A DNA stretch of 64,000 nt from Mycolicibacterium alvei (GTDB taxonomy: Bacteria; Actinomycetota; Actinomycetes; Mycobacteriales; Mycobacteriaceae), in assembly GCF_010727325.1 (NCBI RefSeq), contig NZ_AP022565.1, positions 2,356,001 through 2,420,000 of the forward strand, written 5' to 3'. The notes under the pieces were generated by a model, which did no database searches, was not told where the DNA came from, and saw only the letters and a program-made list of their open reading frames with translations. Below are positions 38,056-46,641 of this stretch, piece after piece (the stretch's first letter is position 1; every line of letters begins with the position of its first letter). The translations under genes were made by a program, and so were the position numbers.

Positions 38056-41000
38056 CGCGTCTCGTCCCGGCCGGGCAGGGCGACCTGAACCAGCTGGTCG
38101 GGTGCCGCACGGGTGATCAGCGTGCCGCGCCCCGGTGGAAGCCGTACCGGCCGTACCGATCCCAGCAGCACGCCGTCGTCGGGACCGGCGCTCATCATCA
38201 GACCCATACAGCCGAGGTCCTTCACCGTGGCCAGCAGCGGATCGAACATCGCCCGCGCCGCACCGCCCGAACGACGGGCCAGCACCAGGTGCAGTCCGAT
38301 GTCACGGGCATGGGGCAGGTAATTCAACAGCGGTGACAGTGGATTCGACCCACCTCCGGCCACCAGGTCGTAGTCGTCGACCACGACATAGAGTTCGGGT
38401 CCGGTCCACCACGAACGGTCGCGAAGCGCACGCTGGGTGACCTCGGGCCCCGGCATCCGGCTCTTCAGGGTCTCAAGCACTCCCGCAAGCGCGGCATCCA
38501 GCGCCACGACCGACGCCGCATACCCCGCCAGATGCTCCGATTCCACCGCGCCCAGCAGCGCGCGACGGAAATCCACGATGAGCAGTTGCACGCCCTCCGG
38601 GCCGTTGCCCGCCACCAGGTCGCAGCACAGGGCGCGCAGCGCGGTCGACTTGCCGCATCCGGTGTCACCGAGGATCACCAGATCGGGCTGAGCTTCGAAA
38701 TCGACCAGCACCGGCGTGAGTTCGCGTTCCCCGAGGCCCAGCAGCACGTCGGTGGCGGGTCTGATGCGGGACAGCGGACGCAGTTCGTGTCCGCTCACGC
38801 GCACCGGCAGCAACCGCACGGCCGGCGCGCGGACCGCGCCGTGCTGGGCCGCCAAGGTGTCGGCGATCCGTGCCAACGCTGCACCGATTCCGGTGTCCGA
38901 CGGTGTCCCGTCAAGCCGGGGCAACGCGATCAACAACTCACGCCCGTCGTGGGTGAGCCCCCGCCCCGGTGCGTTCTGGGTCAGTTGCCTGGCGCCTTTC
39001 CGGTCCATCTCGGACTCGGCCGGATCGCCGAGTCGCAGCTCGATACGGGTTCCGAGCTGGTCCTTGAGCGCCGGCCGGAAGTCTGCCCACCGCGACGCCG
39101 TCACGACCACATGCACGCCGAGCGAAAGTCCCTGCACGGCAAGCGCGGTGATCGTCGGCTCCAGCGCATCGAACTCGGCGCGGAACGTCGGCCAGCCGTC
39201 GATGATCAGGAATACATCGCCCCAGGGATCGTCGATCTCTCCGGCGGCACGACGCGCCTCGCGGACGTTGACCAGGACCTGCATCTCGGCGACGGTGCGT
39301 CGAACGAGATCGGTATCGGTACGTCCGGCGACCGCGCCGACGTGTGGCAGGGCCCGCAGTGCGCTCAACGTTCCGCCACCGAAGTCCAGGCAGTAGATCG
39401 CAACATCTCGGGGATGGTGGGTCGCAGCCAGCGCCACCGCCAAAGTCTTTGCCGTCGTGGATTTTCCGGATTGGGGCCCACCGACGATCGCCACGTTGCC
39501 CCGAGCGCCACCCAACGACAGCATCAGGCGGTCCCGGCGCTGTTCGAAGGGGCGGTCGATCAGCCCGATCGCAACGTCGAGTGGACCGGGATCCGACAAC
39601 AGGACGTCACTGAGCGGGATGGCAGACGGCAACGGTGGCAGCCAGACCTGATGTGCCGAGGTGCCGTACCCGGCCAGCCGATCGACGACCTGCTGCAGCA
39701 CGGTCGTCGCGGATGTGGCGGGGCGGTGGTAGGCCGGCATCCAGGACGTCGCGAAAAGCCGCGGCCGCGGCGTGTGGTGCGGCGCCGCGGGCAAGTGTTC
39801 GGGCACTGTACCGGTCGCCGAGACGAACGCGGTCTGAAACCTGACGAGGTCGCCGGATGGTGTCTTCAGATAGGCCGCGCCTGGTGTGTTCGGCAGCTCG
39901 TACGCATCGGCGATTCCGAGCACCGATCGGGATTCGTTGGACGAGAACGTCTTCAGACACACCCGATACGACAGGTGGCTCTCCAGCCCGCGTAGCCGGC
40001 CTTCGTCGAGTCGCTGACTGGCCAGCAGCAGGTGCATACCCAGCGATCGCCCGAGGCGGCCGATCGCCACGAACAACTCTGCGAAATCCGGGTGCTGCTG
40101 CAGCAGCTCGGAGAACTCGTCGACCACGATCAGCAGGGCGGGTAGGGCGGGCAGATCGGTGCGACGCCGGTATTCCGCGATGTTGGCCACGTTGCCGGCT
40201 GCCCGAAGCAGTTCCTGACGGCGGGTCATCTCCCCCGCCAGGGCATCGGCCATCCGGGCCACGAGCTGCGCCTCCTCGGCCAGGTTGGTGATCAATGCGC
40301 TGACATGACGTGCCCGGTGCAGTCCGAGAAATGTTGCCCCGCCCTTGAAATCGATGAGGACCAGGTTGAGCTCCTCGGGCGGGTGTGTGGTGATCAGCCC
40401 CAGGACCAGCGTGCGCAGAAACTCCGACTTTCCCGATCCGGTGGCACCGACGCACAGTCCGTGCGGGCCCATGCCGTCGTGGGCCGCTTCCTTGAGGTCG
40501 AGGTGCAGCGGGGTGCCGTCGGCACACCGGCCGACGGGAACCCGCAGGAACCGCTGCGGGTCCGATGTCGTCCACACGCTGGGCGGATCGAAGCGCGCCG
40601 GGTCGGCGATGCCGATCAGCTCGGGCCAGCCGGCGGCTTCGGGCACGGGAGCGCAACGCCATCGCGCCAACCACCGGGCACACGTGACGGCCTGCTCATG
40701 GTTCATCCGGTCGGGCCGCACCGCGGCGGCGCCGAATTGCAGCACGTCGGCCCCGAGCTCCAGATGCAGGTCCGCGGCGGGAATCCCGGAATGAGCCGCG
40801 ACGGTCAGTACGGTGACGCCCGTACCCGGGGGCGAACCGGCCGGGCCGGCGGTGGCGGAATCGACGATGACGATGGTCTGGGCCGGCGACTCCGTGGCCG
40901 GCAGGTCGGCCAGGGTGCGCAACCGCAGCGCGACCGGTGGACCGTGTCCGGTGGGATACCAGTGGTGGCCAAGCCATTTCAACCATTCCCAGTGACCTGC

Positions 41001-41771
41001 CGTCGACACGTCGACGACCGCGGCGATGCGGACATGTCGCGGACCGTGCGTGGTGGCCAGTTGGCAGACGACCGCGCGCAGCAAGGCCCGTGCCGCGTCG
41101 ACCGGCCCGCCCACCGTCACGTGCCCCAGGCCGCGCAAGTTCACCGTCACCGGGACGCCTGCCACCGTCGACCGGCGCCGGATCAGTTGTGCCAGAGCCG
41201 ATACCGTAACGGGATCGGCTTCCCGACCGGGTTCGGTGCCACCGGCGATCAACCTGGTCGACGGTGGCCTCTCCCCCACGCCGATCCGCACCTCGCAGAA
41301 CCCTGGGGCACCAGGACTGCGTCGCCACATCTGCTCGCCACCGGCCAGCGTCCACAAGCGCCCCGGCTCGGGATGCGCGGCGTGCAGGCCCAGCCATTGG
41401 ACGCGGGCGGATTCACCGGCCGCGGTGTCGATCCCGTCCAGGTATCGCAGGTACTCACCGCGGTCCCGGTGCAGCTGCTGGGCCCGGCCGTTGCTCCGCA
41501 GGCTGTAGGCGGCGGTGCCGATCGCCGACATGGCCATCATGACCGGGAACATCATGGTGGCCGGACCACGGGTGGCCGCCGCACCGGAGGTGAGGTACAC
41601 CGCGACCATGCCACCCATCGCGACCACGACCAACAGCGGCAACAACCTGGTCAGCGGACTGACCGGGTTGTGACGCGGCAGCGCAGGCGGCGCGTCGATC
41701 ACCACCTCGGTAGTCGGCGACTCCGGTACGGCGAGCTCACGCGCGGCCTGCGGTGTGCGGATTGGTTCCAT
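38052..41771 (-). CDS. eccC4: ESX-4 type VII secretion ATPase EccC4
   Basis: The protein (1239 residues from the ATG at 41771) has two N-terminal membrane segments ('LTRLLPLLVVVAMGGMVAVYL' and 'TMMFPVMMAMSAIGTAAYSL') and three FtsK/SpoIIIE-type ATPase domains. Their Walker A motifs are GATGSGKSE (about 442), GGPQSGKSTT (about 763) and GDTGCGKSTA (about 1033). It is the motor of ESX-4, recognising EsxT/EsxU. Starts at 41816 (GTG) and 41771 are both in frame; the shorter is taken because it gives a length near that of M. tuberculosis EccC4. It is divergent from eccD4 and overlaps the Rv3446c-like gene by four bases. Confidence 0.95.
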   Translation of the reverse strand: MEPIRTPQAARELAVPESPTTEVVIDAPPALPRHNPVSPLTRLLPLLVVVAMGGMVAVYLTSGAAATRGPATMMFPVMMAMSAIGTAAYSLRSNGRAQQLHRDRGEYLRYLDGIDTAAGESARVQWLGLHAAHPEPGRLWTLAGGEQMWRRSPGAPGFCEVRIGVGERPPSTRLIAGGTEPGREADPVTVSALAQLIRRRSTVAGVPVTVNLRGLGHVTVGGPVDAARALLRAVVCQLATTHGPRHVRIAAVVDVSTAGHWEWLKWLGHHWYPTGHGPPVALRLRTLADLPATESPAQTIVIVDSATAGPAGSPPGTGVTVLTVAAHSGIPAADLHLELGADVLQFGAAAVRPDRMNHEQAVTCARWLARWRCAPVPEAAGWPELIGIADPARFDPPSVWTTSDPQRFLRVPVGRCADGTPLHLDLKEAAHDGMGPHGLCVGATGSGKSEFLRTLVLGLITTHPPEELNLVLIDFKGGATFLGLHRARHVSALITNLAEEAQLVARMADALAGEMTRRQELLRAAGNVANIAEYRRRTDLPALPALLIVVDEFSELLQQHPDFAELFVAIGRLGRSLGMHLLLASQRLDEGRLRGLESHLSYRVCLKTFSSNESRSVLGIADAYELPNTPGAAYLKTPSGDLVRFQTAFVSATGTVPEHLPAAPHHTPRPRLFATSWMPAYHRPATSATTVLQQVVDRLAGYGTSAHQVWLPPLPSAIPLSDVLLSDPGPLDVAIGLIDRPFEQRRDRLMLSLGGARGNVAIVGGPQSGKSTTAKTLAVALAATHHPRDVAIYCLDFGGGTLSALRALPHVGAVAGRTDTDLVRRTVAEMQVLVNVREARRAAGEIDDPWGDVFLIIDGWPTFRAEFDALEPTITALAVQGLSLGVHVVVTASRWADFRPALKDQLGTRIELRLGDPAESEMDRKGARQLTQNAPGRGLTHDGRELLIALPRLDGTPSDTGIGAALARIADTLAAQHGAVRAPAVRLLPVRVSGHELRPLSRIRPATDVLLGLGERELTPVLVDFEAQPDLVILGDTGCGKSTALRALCCDLVAGNGPEGVQLLIVDFRRALLGAVESEHLAGYAASVVALDAALAGVLETLKSRMPGPEVTQRALRDRSWWTGPELYVVVDDYDLVAGGGSNPLSPLLNYLPHARDIGLHLVLARRSGGAARAMFDPLLATVKDLGCMGLMMSAGPDDGVLLGSVRPVRLPPGRGTLITRAAPDQLVQVALPGRDETR

Positions 41772-41893
41772 CGGTATTTGGACGCGCGCGGGCCCCGTCG
41801 GGTTCCCTGCGTGCACCGGAAAAATTGGTGCGCACGCGGGCCCGTCGGATCGGTTAGCGTGACTGGTATCGGCGTCAACCGGGGGGTGATGCG

Positions 41894-43237
41894 ATGCCGG
41901 ATCTGTTGCGCCACGTGTCGATTCACGGTGGCGCGCCGGGCGAGTCGGGGCACGGCGCCACCGTCGACCTGTCCTTGCCCGCCGCGATGACCGTCGGCGA
42001 CCTGCTGCCGTGGATCGTCGATGCGCTCGGCGCCGGCGACGGTACGCCGCGATGCTGGCGGTTGACGTACCTGGATGGACGCCGCCTGGAGGAGTCAGAA
42101 AGCCTGGCGCAGAACGCTGTTCACGACGGTGATCTGCTGGTGCTCACCACGGCCGACGACAATCCCACACCTGATCGGTCGCCGACCGCCGCACTGACCA
42201 TCGCCCCCACCGAGAACATTCGGCCTGCCGGACTTCGGGTGGCCGCCGGTCTGTGGGCCTGCGGGTCGGGTGCCGCGGCGTTGATGTGGGCGGGGCTCGC
42301 GGGTCAGGGACTGGACCGTATCGCAGCGGCCGCGGGGGTGGCGGCGGCGGTCACCGCCGTGGCCGTGGCCGCGCCACGTCTCGGTCTGAGTTCGGTCGCG
42401 GTGACGACGCTCAACGTCGTCGCCCTGGTACACGCGGCGGTGCTCGGCTTCCTCGTCGTTCCGGCCGGGCCCGCTCCCGCGAACTTCTTTCTCGCCGCGA
42501 CGGCTGCCGGCTCGCTGGGCGTGGTGCTGATGCGGGTATCCGGTTGCGGCACGGAGATTCTCCTCGCGGTCGTGACGGTCGCCTGGGTGGTCGCCGCGGC
42601 GACTGGTTTCGCCGCGTTGTGGCCGGTCGCCACACCGGCAGTGGGCTCGGTGCTGAGCGCGCTCGGAGTGGGCCTGCTACCGCTGGCCCCACGGCTGTCC
42701 ATTGCCCTGGCCGGTCTGACGCCGCCGGTGCCCGATTATCTTGGTGCCGAGGACGACTCGAACGGCTCCACCTTCGACGCAGACGCGCGTGCCCGTATCG
42801 GGCATCGACACCTGGTGAGCCTGGTTACCGGTTGCTCGGCCGCGGCCGCGCTGGGAACCGCCATCCTTGCGTTCGCGGGTCCCAAGCGGATCACCCCCGT
42901 CGAGGTCGCGTTCGCCGCAGCCGTCGGTGTGGCGCTGCTGCTGCGCTCACGCAGCTATGCGTCGGGTCGCTGCCGCATCGCGGTGAGTAGCGCCGGATTC
43001 CTCTCGATCACTGCGTCTTTCATTCTTGTGGTGGCCTGGCTTCCCGCGCAGGGCGGTTGGACCGCAATAGTCGCGGTCGGCACCGGAATCGCCGTGGTCT
43101 GGCCGATCACGATTCAGAGTCCCGTGGCAGCCCGCGTCGCCGACGCCCTCGAGTACGGCGCGCTGGCCGCGGTGGTGCCGCTGGCGTGTTGGCTCGCCGG
43201 CGCCTTCGACGTCGTTCGCGACCTGGCACTGAGTTGA
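41894..43237 (+). CDS. eccD4: ESX-4 membrane channel protein EccD4
   Basis: The 447-residue protein has an N-terminal ubiquitin-like YukD domain (about 1-90, 'MPDLLRHVSIHGGAPGESGHGATVDLSLPAAMTVGDLLPWIVDAL'), a linker, and a hydrophobic region with about eleven membrane helices. EccD forms the transmembrane channel of type VII secretion. The ATG has GGGGGGTG five bases upstream. The stop at 43235-43237 lies in the first copy of a 15-bp tandem repeat and overlaps a TTG that could start mycP4. Confidence 0.95.
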   Translation: MPDLLRHVSIHGGAPGESGHGATVDLSLPAAMTVGDLLPWIVDALGAGDGTPRCWRLTYLDGRRLEESESLAQNAVHDGDLLVLTTADDNPTPDRSPTAALTIAPTENIRPAGLRVAAGLWACGSGAAALMWAGLAGQGLDRIAAAAGVAAAVTAVAVAAPRLGLSSVAVTTLNVVALVHAAVLGFLVVPAGPAPANFFLAATAAGSLGVVLMRVSGCGTEILLAVVTVAWVVAAATGFAALWPVATPAVGSVLSALGVGLLPLAPRLSIALAGLTPPVPDYLGAEDDSNGSTFDADARARIGHRHLVSLVTGCSAAAALGTAILAFAGPKRITPVEVAFAAAVGVALLLRSRSYASGRCRIAVSSAGFLSITASFILVVAWLPAQGGWTAIVAVGTGIAVVWPITIQSPVAARVADALEYGALAAVVPLACWLAGAFDVVRDLALS

Positions 43238-43278
43238 ACCGGTCAGGGGTGAACCGGTCAGCGGTGAACCGGTCAGGC
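43234..43278 (+). repeat. 15-bp tandem repeat, three copies, at the eccD4/mycP4 junction
   Basis: Near-identical units (T/G)TGAACCGGTCAG(GG/CG/GC) lie at 43234-43248, 43249-43263 and 43264-43278. In the eccD4 frame each carries TGA; in the mycP4 frame each begins with TTG or GTG and encodes Asn-Arg-Ser. The repeat therefore multiplies both the stop of eccD4 and the possible starts of mycP4. Confidence 0.93.
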
Positions 43279-44577
43279 CGGTTGGCCGCGGCGCTGATCG
43301 TCGGGCTTCCTTTGCTGCCCGCCGCTCCGGCCGCAGCTGTCGTACCGCCTGCCGTCGATGCGACCTTGCTCCCCCGACCGGCGCCGCCGGGGCCCGTCGA
43401 ACGAACCGAACAGCGCCAACCCTGCTACCAATCCCCGGGCGGCACCACCACTGCGCCGGGAAATCGTCTGGGTCTGGAGGCGGTATGGCCGCTCACCCGC
43501 GGCGCGGGCCAGAAGGTCGCGGTGATCGACACCGGTGTCACGCGGCACCGGTTGTTGCCGCACCTGATCGGCGGCGGCGACTATGTGTCTCGCGGCGACG
43601 GCACCGCCGATTGCGACGGCCACGGCACGATCGTTGCCGGAATCGTCGGTGCCGCACCGAGTGCCGGCTTCAGCGGGGTGGCACCAGACGCCGTCATCCT
43701 GGCCATCCGGCAGTCCAGCAACAAGTTCGTCGCCGCCGGTGGCTCGACCGGTGTCGGTGACGTCAACACCCTGGCCATGGCCGTGCGCACCGCTGCCGAC
43801 CTCGGTGCCACCGTCATCAACATCTCCTCTCCTGCCTGCGTATCAGCCACCGCCGCACCCGATGACCGTGCTCTGGGCGCCGCGTTGAGCTACGCCGTCG
43901 ATATCCGCAACGTGGTGGTGGTGGCCGCGGCAGGCAATGTCGGCGCGGGCTGCACGCGGCAGAACCCGCCCACAGGACAGGACTGGGACAGCGTCCAGTC
44001 GGTATCCAGCCCGGGGTGGTACGACGCCCTGGTGTTGTGTGTGGGTTCGGTCGGACCCGACAGCACAGCATCGGTTTTCAGCCTGGCCGGCCCGTGGGTC
44101 GACGTGGCCGCACCGGGTGAGAATCTCGTATCCCTGCACCCCGACGGTGAGCGGTTGATCGACGCGATCGGCCGTGCTGCTCCGATTTCTGGGACCAACT
44201 ACGCCGCGCCCGTGGTGGCCGGGGTTGCCGCACTGGTGCGGGCCCGGTTCCCGCAACTGAGCGCACGCGAGGTGATGCGCCGCATCGAGGACACCGCACG
44301 TACCCCGACCGACGGCTGGAATCCGTTGGTCGGGCACGGTGTCGTCGACGCCCTCGCCGCCGTCAGCGGCGGCACTCCGCCGTCTGTGTCCGCGCCGGCC
44401 GTCCCGGTCTCGGTGGCGCCGAGCGCCCCGGCGTCGATCGATTCCCGGCCCCAGCGCATCGCCTTCGGCGGCGCCGCCGTGTGTGTCGGCGTGACGGTCC
44501 TGACCGCGCTGATGCTGGCGGCCAAGCGGTTACGCCGGCGCTATCCGGACACCGGACAGCGCGTCGCGAGCGACTGA
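43249..44577 (+). CDS. mycP4: ESX-4 mycosin MycP4 with Asn at the catalytic Ser position
   Basis: The 442-residue subtilisin-like protein has a signal peptide ('GRLAAALIVGLPLLPAAPAAAVVPP') and a catalytic Asp in 'KVAVIDTGVTRH' (about 94). A catalytic His follows in 'DCDGHGTIVAGI' (about 125), and the oxyanion Asn is in 'VVVAAAGNVGAGC'. A C-terminal membrane anchor reads 'AAVCVGVTVLTALMLAAKRLRRR'. The Ser loop reads ISGTNYAAPVVAG, with AAC at 44197-44199 where family members have Ser, so proteolysis is unlikely. Mycosins also stabilise the ESX membrane complex independently of protease activity, which this protein could still do. Start codons TTG 43234, GTG 43249 and GTG 43264 are equally placed in a repeat; I chose the middle one. 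The 3' end overlaps eccB4 by 48 bases. Confidence 0.93.
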   Translation: MNRSAVNRSGRLAAALIVGLPLLPAAPAAAVVPPAVDATLLPRPAPPGPVERTEQRQPCYQSPGGTTTAPGNRLGLEAVWPLTRGAGQKVAVIDTGVTRHRLLPHLIGGGDYVSRGDGTADCDGHGTIVAGIVGAAPSAGFSGVAPDAVILAIRQSSNKFVAAGGSTGVGDVNTLAMAVRTAADLGATVINISSPACVSATAAPDDRALGAALSYAVDIRNVVVVAAAGNVGAGCTRQNPPTGQDWDSVQSVSSPGWYDALVLCVGSVGPDSTASVFSLAGPWVDVAAPGENLVSLHPDGERLIDAIGRAAPISGTNYAAPVVAGVAALVRARFPQLSAREVMRRIEDTARTPTDGWNPLVGHGVVDALAAVSGGTPPSVSAPAVPVSVAPSAPASIDSRPQRIAFGGAAVCVGVTVLTALMLAAKRLRRRYPDTGQRVASD

Positions 44578-45933
44578 GGCCGCATCACGGTTGAGTTCTG
44601 GGCCACGCGGCAGCATGGCCAACATCGGCCACGGCGCGGGGACAGCGCTGGTCCCCAGACCGAGTTGTTCGGCGGTCTGCCGGTCGCGGATCCCGAACAG
44701 CACACCGAGATCGTTCAACAGGTACAGCGGTCCACCGGCAGCCACCTCGTGGATGACACTGCCTGCCTCCAGCAGCGCGCCACGGCCCGCCGGGATCTGC
44801 GCGCGGTCGATGTTCGGTCCCTCGCCATCGGCCTGCGCGAGTTGCACGCCACCACCCGGCAGCGAGTCAGCCATGGCCACAGTCGTATTCGTATCGAGCC
44901 CAGCCTGCCTCGGATCCCAGCGGGCGCACACCACCGCTTTTCCGCGAAGCAGTACCCGCTCCGGAAACCGGGCCACAGCGAGTCCGGCAGCGACCGGCAC
45001 GTCGGCCACCACGTCGGCGGGAACGGCGGGCGGTTCGTCATGTGGCTGCGCCACGCTGAACCGGATGACGTCGGCTGCCACCCGGTCGATGCGTTGGAGC
45101 CCGTCGGCGAGTACGACGTAGAACTCGGCAGGACCGGCACGGACCACGCGGATCACGGTGCCCACCGTGAGTCCACCCAGCGCGGCCGGTCCGGGAGTGC
45201 CCACCCCCGCGATAGCGGGCGCCTGCAGGGCGGGAGCCTCGGGTACGGAGTCCAGGAAGGCTTGCGAAACAGGTTGGGCGAAAACACCTTCCAGATGCAA
45301 CGCCCGCACGACGGCGATGTCGCGAAGATCCACCCGTGCCCGCCACCCGTCGGTGATCAGGTAGGTCGACCCTCCCACCGTGCGTGCTGAGACCAACAGC
45401 GCCTGACCGCTACCCAGCGCCACCAACCCGCGGTCGGGACGGCCGGCCAGCAGTACCGTCTCAGCGGGTTCGGTGCTGTCGCAGACGGCCCAGTCCGATT
45501 CGTCGAGGCTCAGCGGCCGGCCGAGCTGGGTGGGAGCACCCGGTATTCCGACCAGCGGCCCGCGGCGGAACTTCGCAATCACAGCATCGTTGACCACAAC
45601 CGGATTCGCCGGTGTACCGACGATGAGCCGGGCCGAGGCGAGATTGAGCACGGGATGCACGGTGTCGTCCATCCGCACATACAGCGCGCCGGTGTCGCGC
45701 ACCATCAGGATCGGCGCATCGCCGCGCACCGAGCCGGGACGCACCAGCGCGAGCACCACACACATCGCGATCGCGACGACCGCCAGTGCACAACCCGCGC
45801 CGTAGGCGACTGCCTGTGCGCGCAATGGATCGTCGAGCATGCGGGCGTCACCGCGAACCAGCGCATGAACCATGCGCCGCAACAGGAATCGATGCCCGTT
45901 GAGCTGTAGCCGAGTGGCCGATCGCCGTGCCAT
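44530..45933 (-). CDS. eccB4: ESX-4 membrane protein EccB4
   Basis: The 467-residue protein starts 'MARRSATRLQLNGHRFLLRRMVHALVRGD', has one membrane helix (about 44-66, 'AVAYGAGCALAVVAIAMCVVLALVRPG') and a large exported domain with the EccB repeats ('VRDTGALYVRMDDTVHPVLNLASARLIVG', 'YLITDGWRARVDLRD'). EccB is a core component of the type VII membrane complex. The ATG at 45933 follows GGGGGA and a TAGGGT box (45950-45955); a longer opening to 46035 is rejected. It is convergent with mycP4, overlapping it by 48 bases. Confidence 0.95.
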   Translation of the reverse strand: MARRSATRLQLNGHRFLLRRMVHALVRGDARMLDDPLRAQAVAYGAGCALAVVAIAMCVVLALVRPGSVRGDAPILMVRDTGALYVRMDDTVHPVLNLASARLIVGTPANPVVVNDAVIAKFRRGPLVGIPGAPTQLGRPLSLDESDWAVCDSTEPAETVLLAGRPDRGLVALGSGQALLVSARTVGGSTYLITDGWRARVDLRDIAVVRALHLEGVFAQPVSQAFLDSVPEAPALQAPAIAGVGTPGPAALGGLTVGTVIRVVRAGPAEFYVVLADGLQRIDRVAADVIRFSVAQPHDEPPAVPADVVADVPVAAGLAVARFPERVLLRGKAVVCARWDPRQAGLDTNTTVAMADSLPGGGVQLAQADGEGPNIDRAQIPAGRGALLEAGSVIHEVAAGGPLYLLNDLGVLFGIRDRQTAEQLGLGTSAVPAPWPMLAMLPRGPELNRDAASVARDALSGVRIAPA

Positions 45934-45997
45934 ATGTCCCCCGTCGGCAACCCTAACCCGGCCGGGGACGGCGGAATTACACTGATTTACCCAGTCA

Positions 45998-46558
45998 CTA
46001 GTCGGCGCGCTGACGCTGCCGATAGGCCGCGACATGCTGACGGTTACCGCAGTTGCCGGTGTCGCAGAAGATGCGTGAGCGGTTGCGCGACAGGTCGGTC
46101 AGCACCGCCGCACAGTCCGGCGCGGCACAGATCTTGAGGCGGCGCAGTTCACCGCCACGAATCAGGTCGGCCAAGGCCATCGCCATCTCCGCGCCCATAC
46201 GCTGCGCCAGCGGATCGTCGACCGACGCCAGGTGCAGGTGCCATTCCGGCATCTCTGCGTGCCGGGTCAGCCACGGCGCCGCCTTGGTATCACTCAACAG
46301 GGCGTTGACCTGACGGACCGTCTCCTCCTCGTCGTCGGCCACCGCCCAGATATCCCCGAGGCGCCCGCGCAGGCTGCGCACTGCCGCCAGTTCGGCGTCG
46401 TCGCGGTCACGCCGCCCGGTCCAACCGAACTCGTCCAGGTAGGCGTTCAGCGCGGCCTGGTCGGTGAGCTGTTCGCCGTCCACCCGATCGGTGTTGACCA
46501 GCACCATCGCGGCCCGGAGCGTGAGCTCCGTGTCATAGGTGAAAAGCATTTGACTCAT
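45998..46558 (-). CDS. CGNR zinc-finger (ABATE-type) regulator
   Basis: The protein (186 residues from 46558) has an N-terminal stress-regulator-like domain ('MLFTYDTELTLRAAMVLVNTDRVDGEQLTDQAALNAYLDEFGW') and a C-terminal zinc finger 'CAAPDCAAVLTDLSRNRSRIFCDTGNCGNRQHVAAYR' with the CGNR signature. These are presumed DNA-binding regulators. It is divergent from an EamA exporter across a region holding a 20-bp perfect palindrome, so autoregulation and control of the exporter are likely. A start three codons later (MLFTYD) is possible. Confidence 0.88.
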   Translation of the reverse strand: MSQMLFTYDTELTLRAAMVLVNTDRVDGEQLTDQAALNAYLDEFGWTGRRDRDDAELAAVRSLRGRLGDIWAVADDEEETVRQVNALLSDTKAAPWLTRHAEMPEWHLHLASVDDPLAQRMGAEMAMALADLIRGGELRRLKICAAPDCAAVLTDLSRNRSRIFCDTGNCGNRQHVAAYRQRQRAD

Positions 46559-46570
46559 GACCCCCTGTCG

Positions 46571-46590
46571 CCGTAGCGTCGACGCTACGG
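46571..46590. promoter_or_regulatory. 20-bp perfect palindrome between the CGNR regulator and EamA genes
   Basis: CCGTAGCGTCGACGCTACGG is self-complementary end to end. It lies 12 bases upstream of the regulator start and 51 bases upstream of the exporter start, next to a TACCAT/CATAAT -10 candidate at 46595-46603. It is the obvious operator for the adjacent regulator. Confidence 0.75.
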
Positions 46591-46641
46591 TCATTACCAT
46601 AATTCATTTCACTCATGACATACCCCCGGGGAGGTGTACCG

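Noticed and set aside
41772..41893. A riboswitch-like element between eccC4 and eccD4
   Set aside because: The gap is short, with no multi-branch structure or known motif; it holds only a divergent promoter region.
43234..43278. CRISPR-like or satellite array at the mycP4 start
   Set aside because: Three 15-bp units without unique spacers and within codon frames; it is a coding tandem repeat.
44530..44577. Frameshift or pseudogene at the overlapping ends of mycP4 and eccB4
   Set aside because: Both genes end naturally with complete C-terminal domains; a 48-base convergent overlap is unremarkable.
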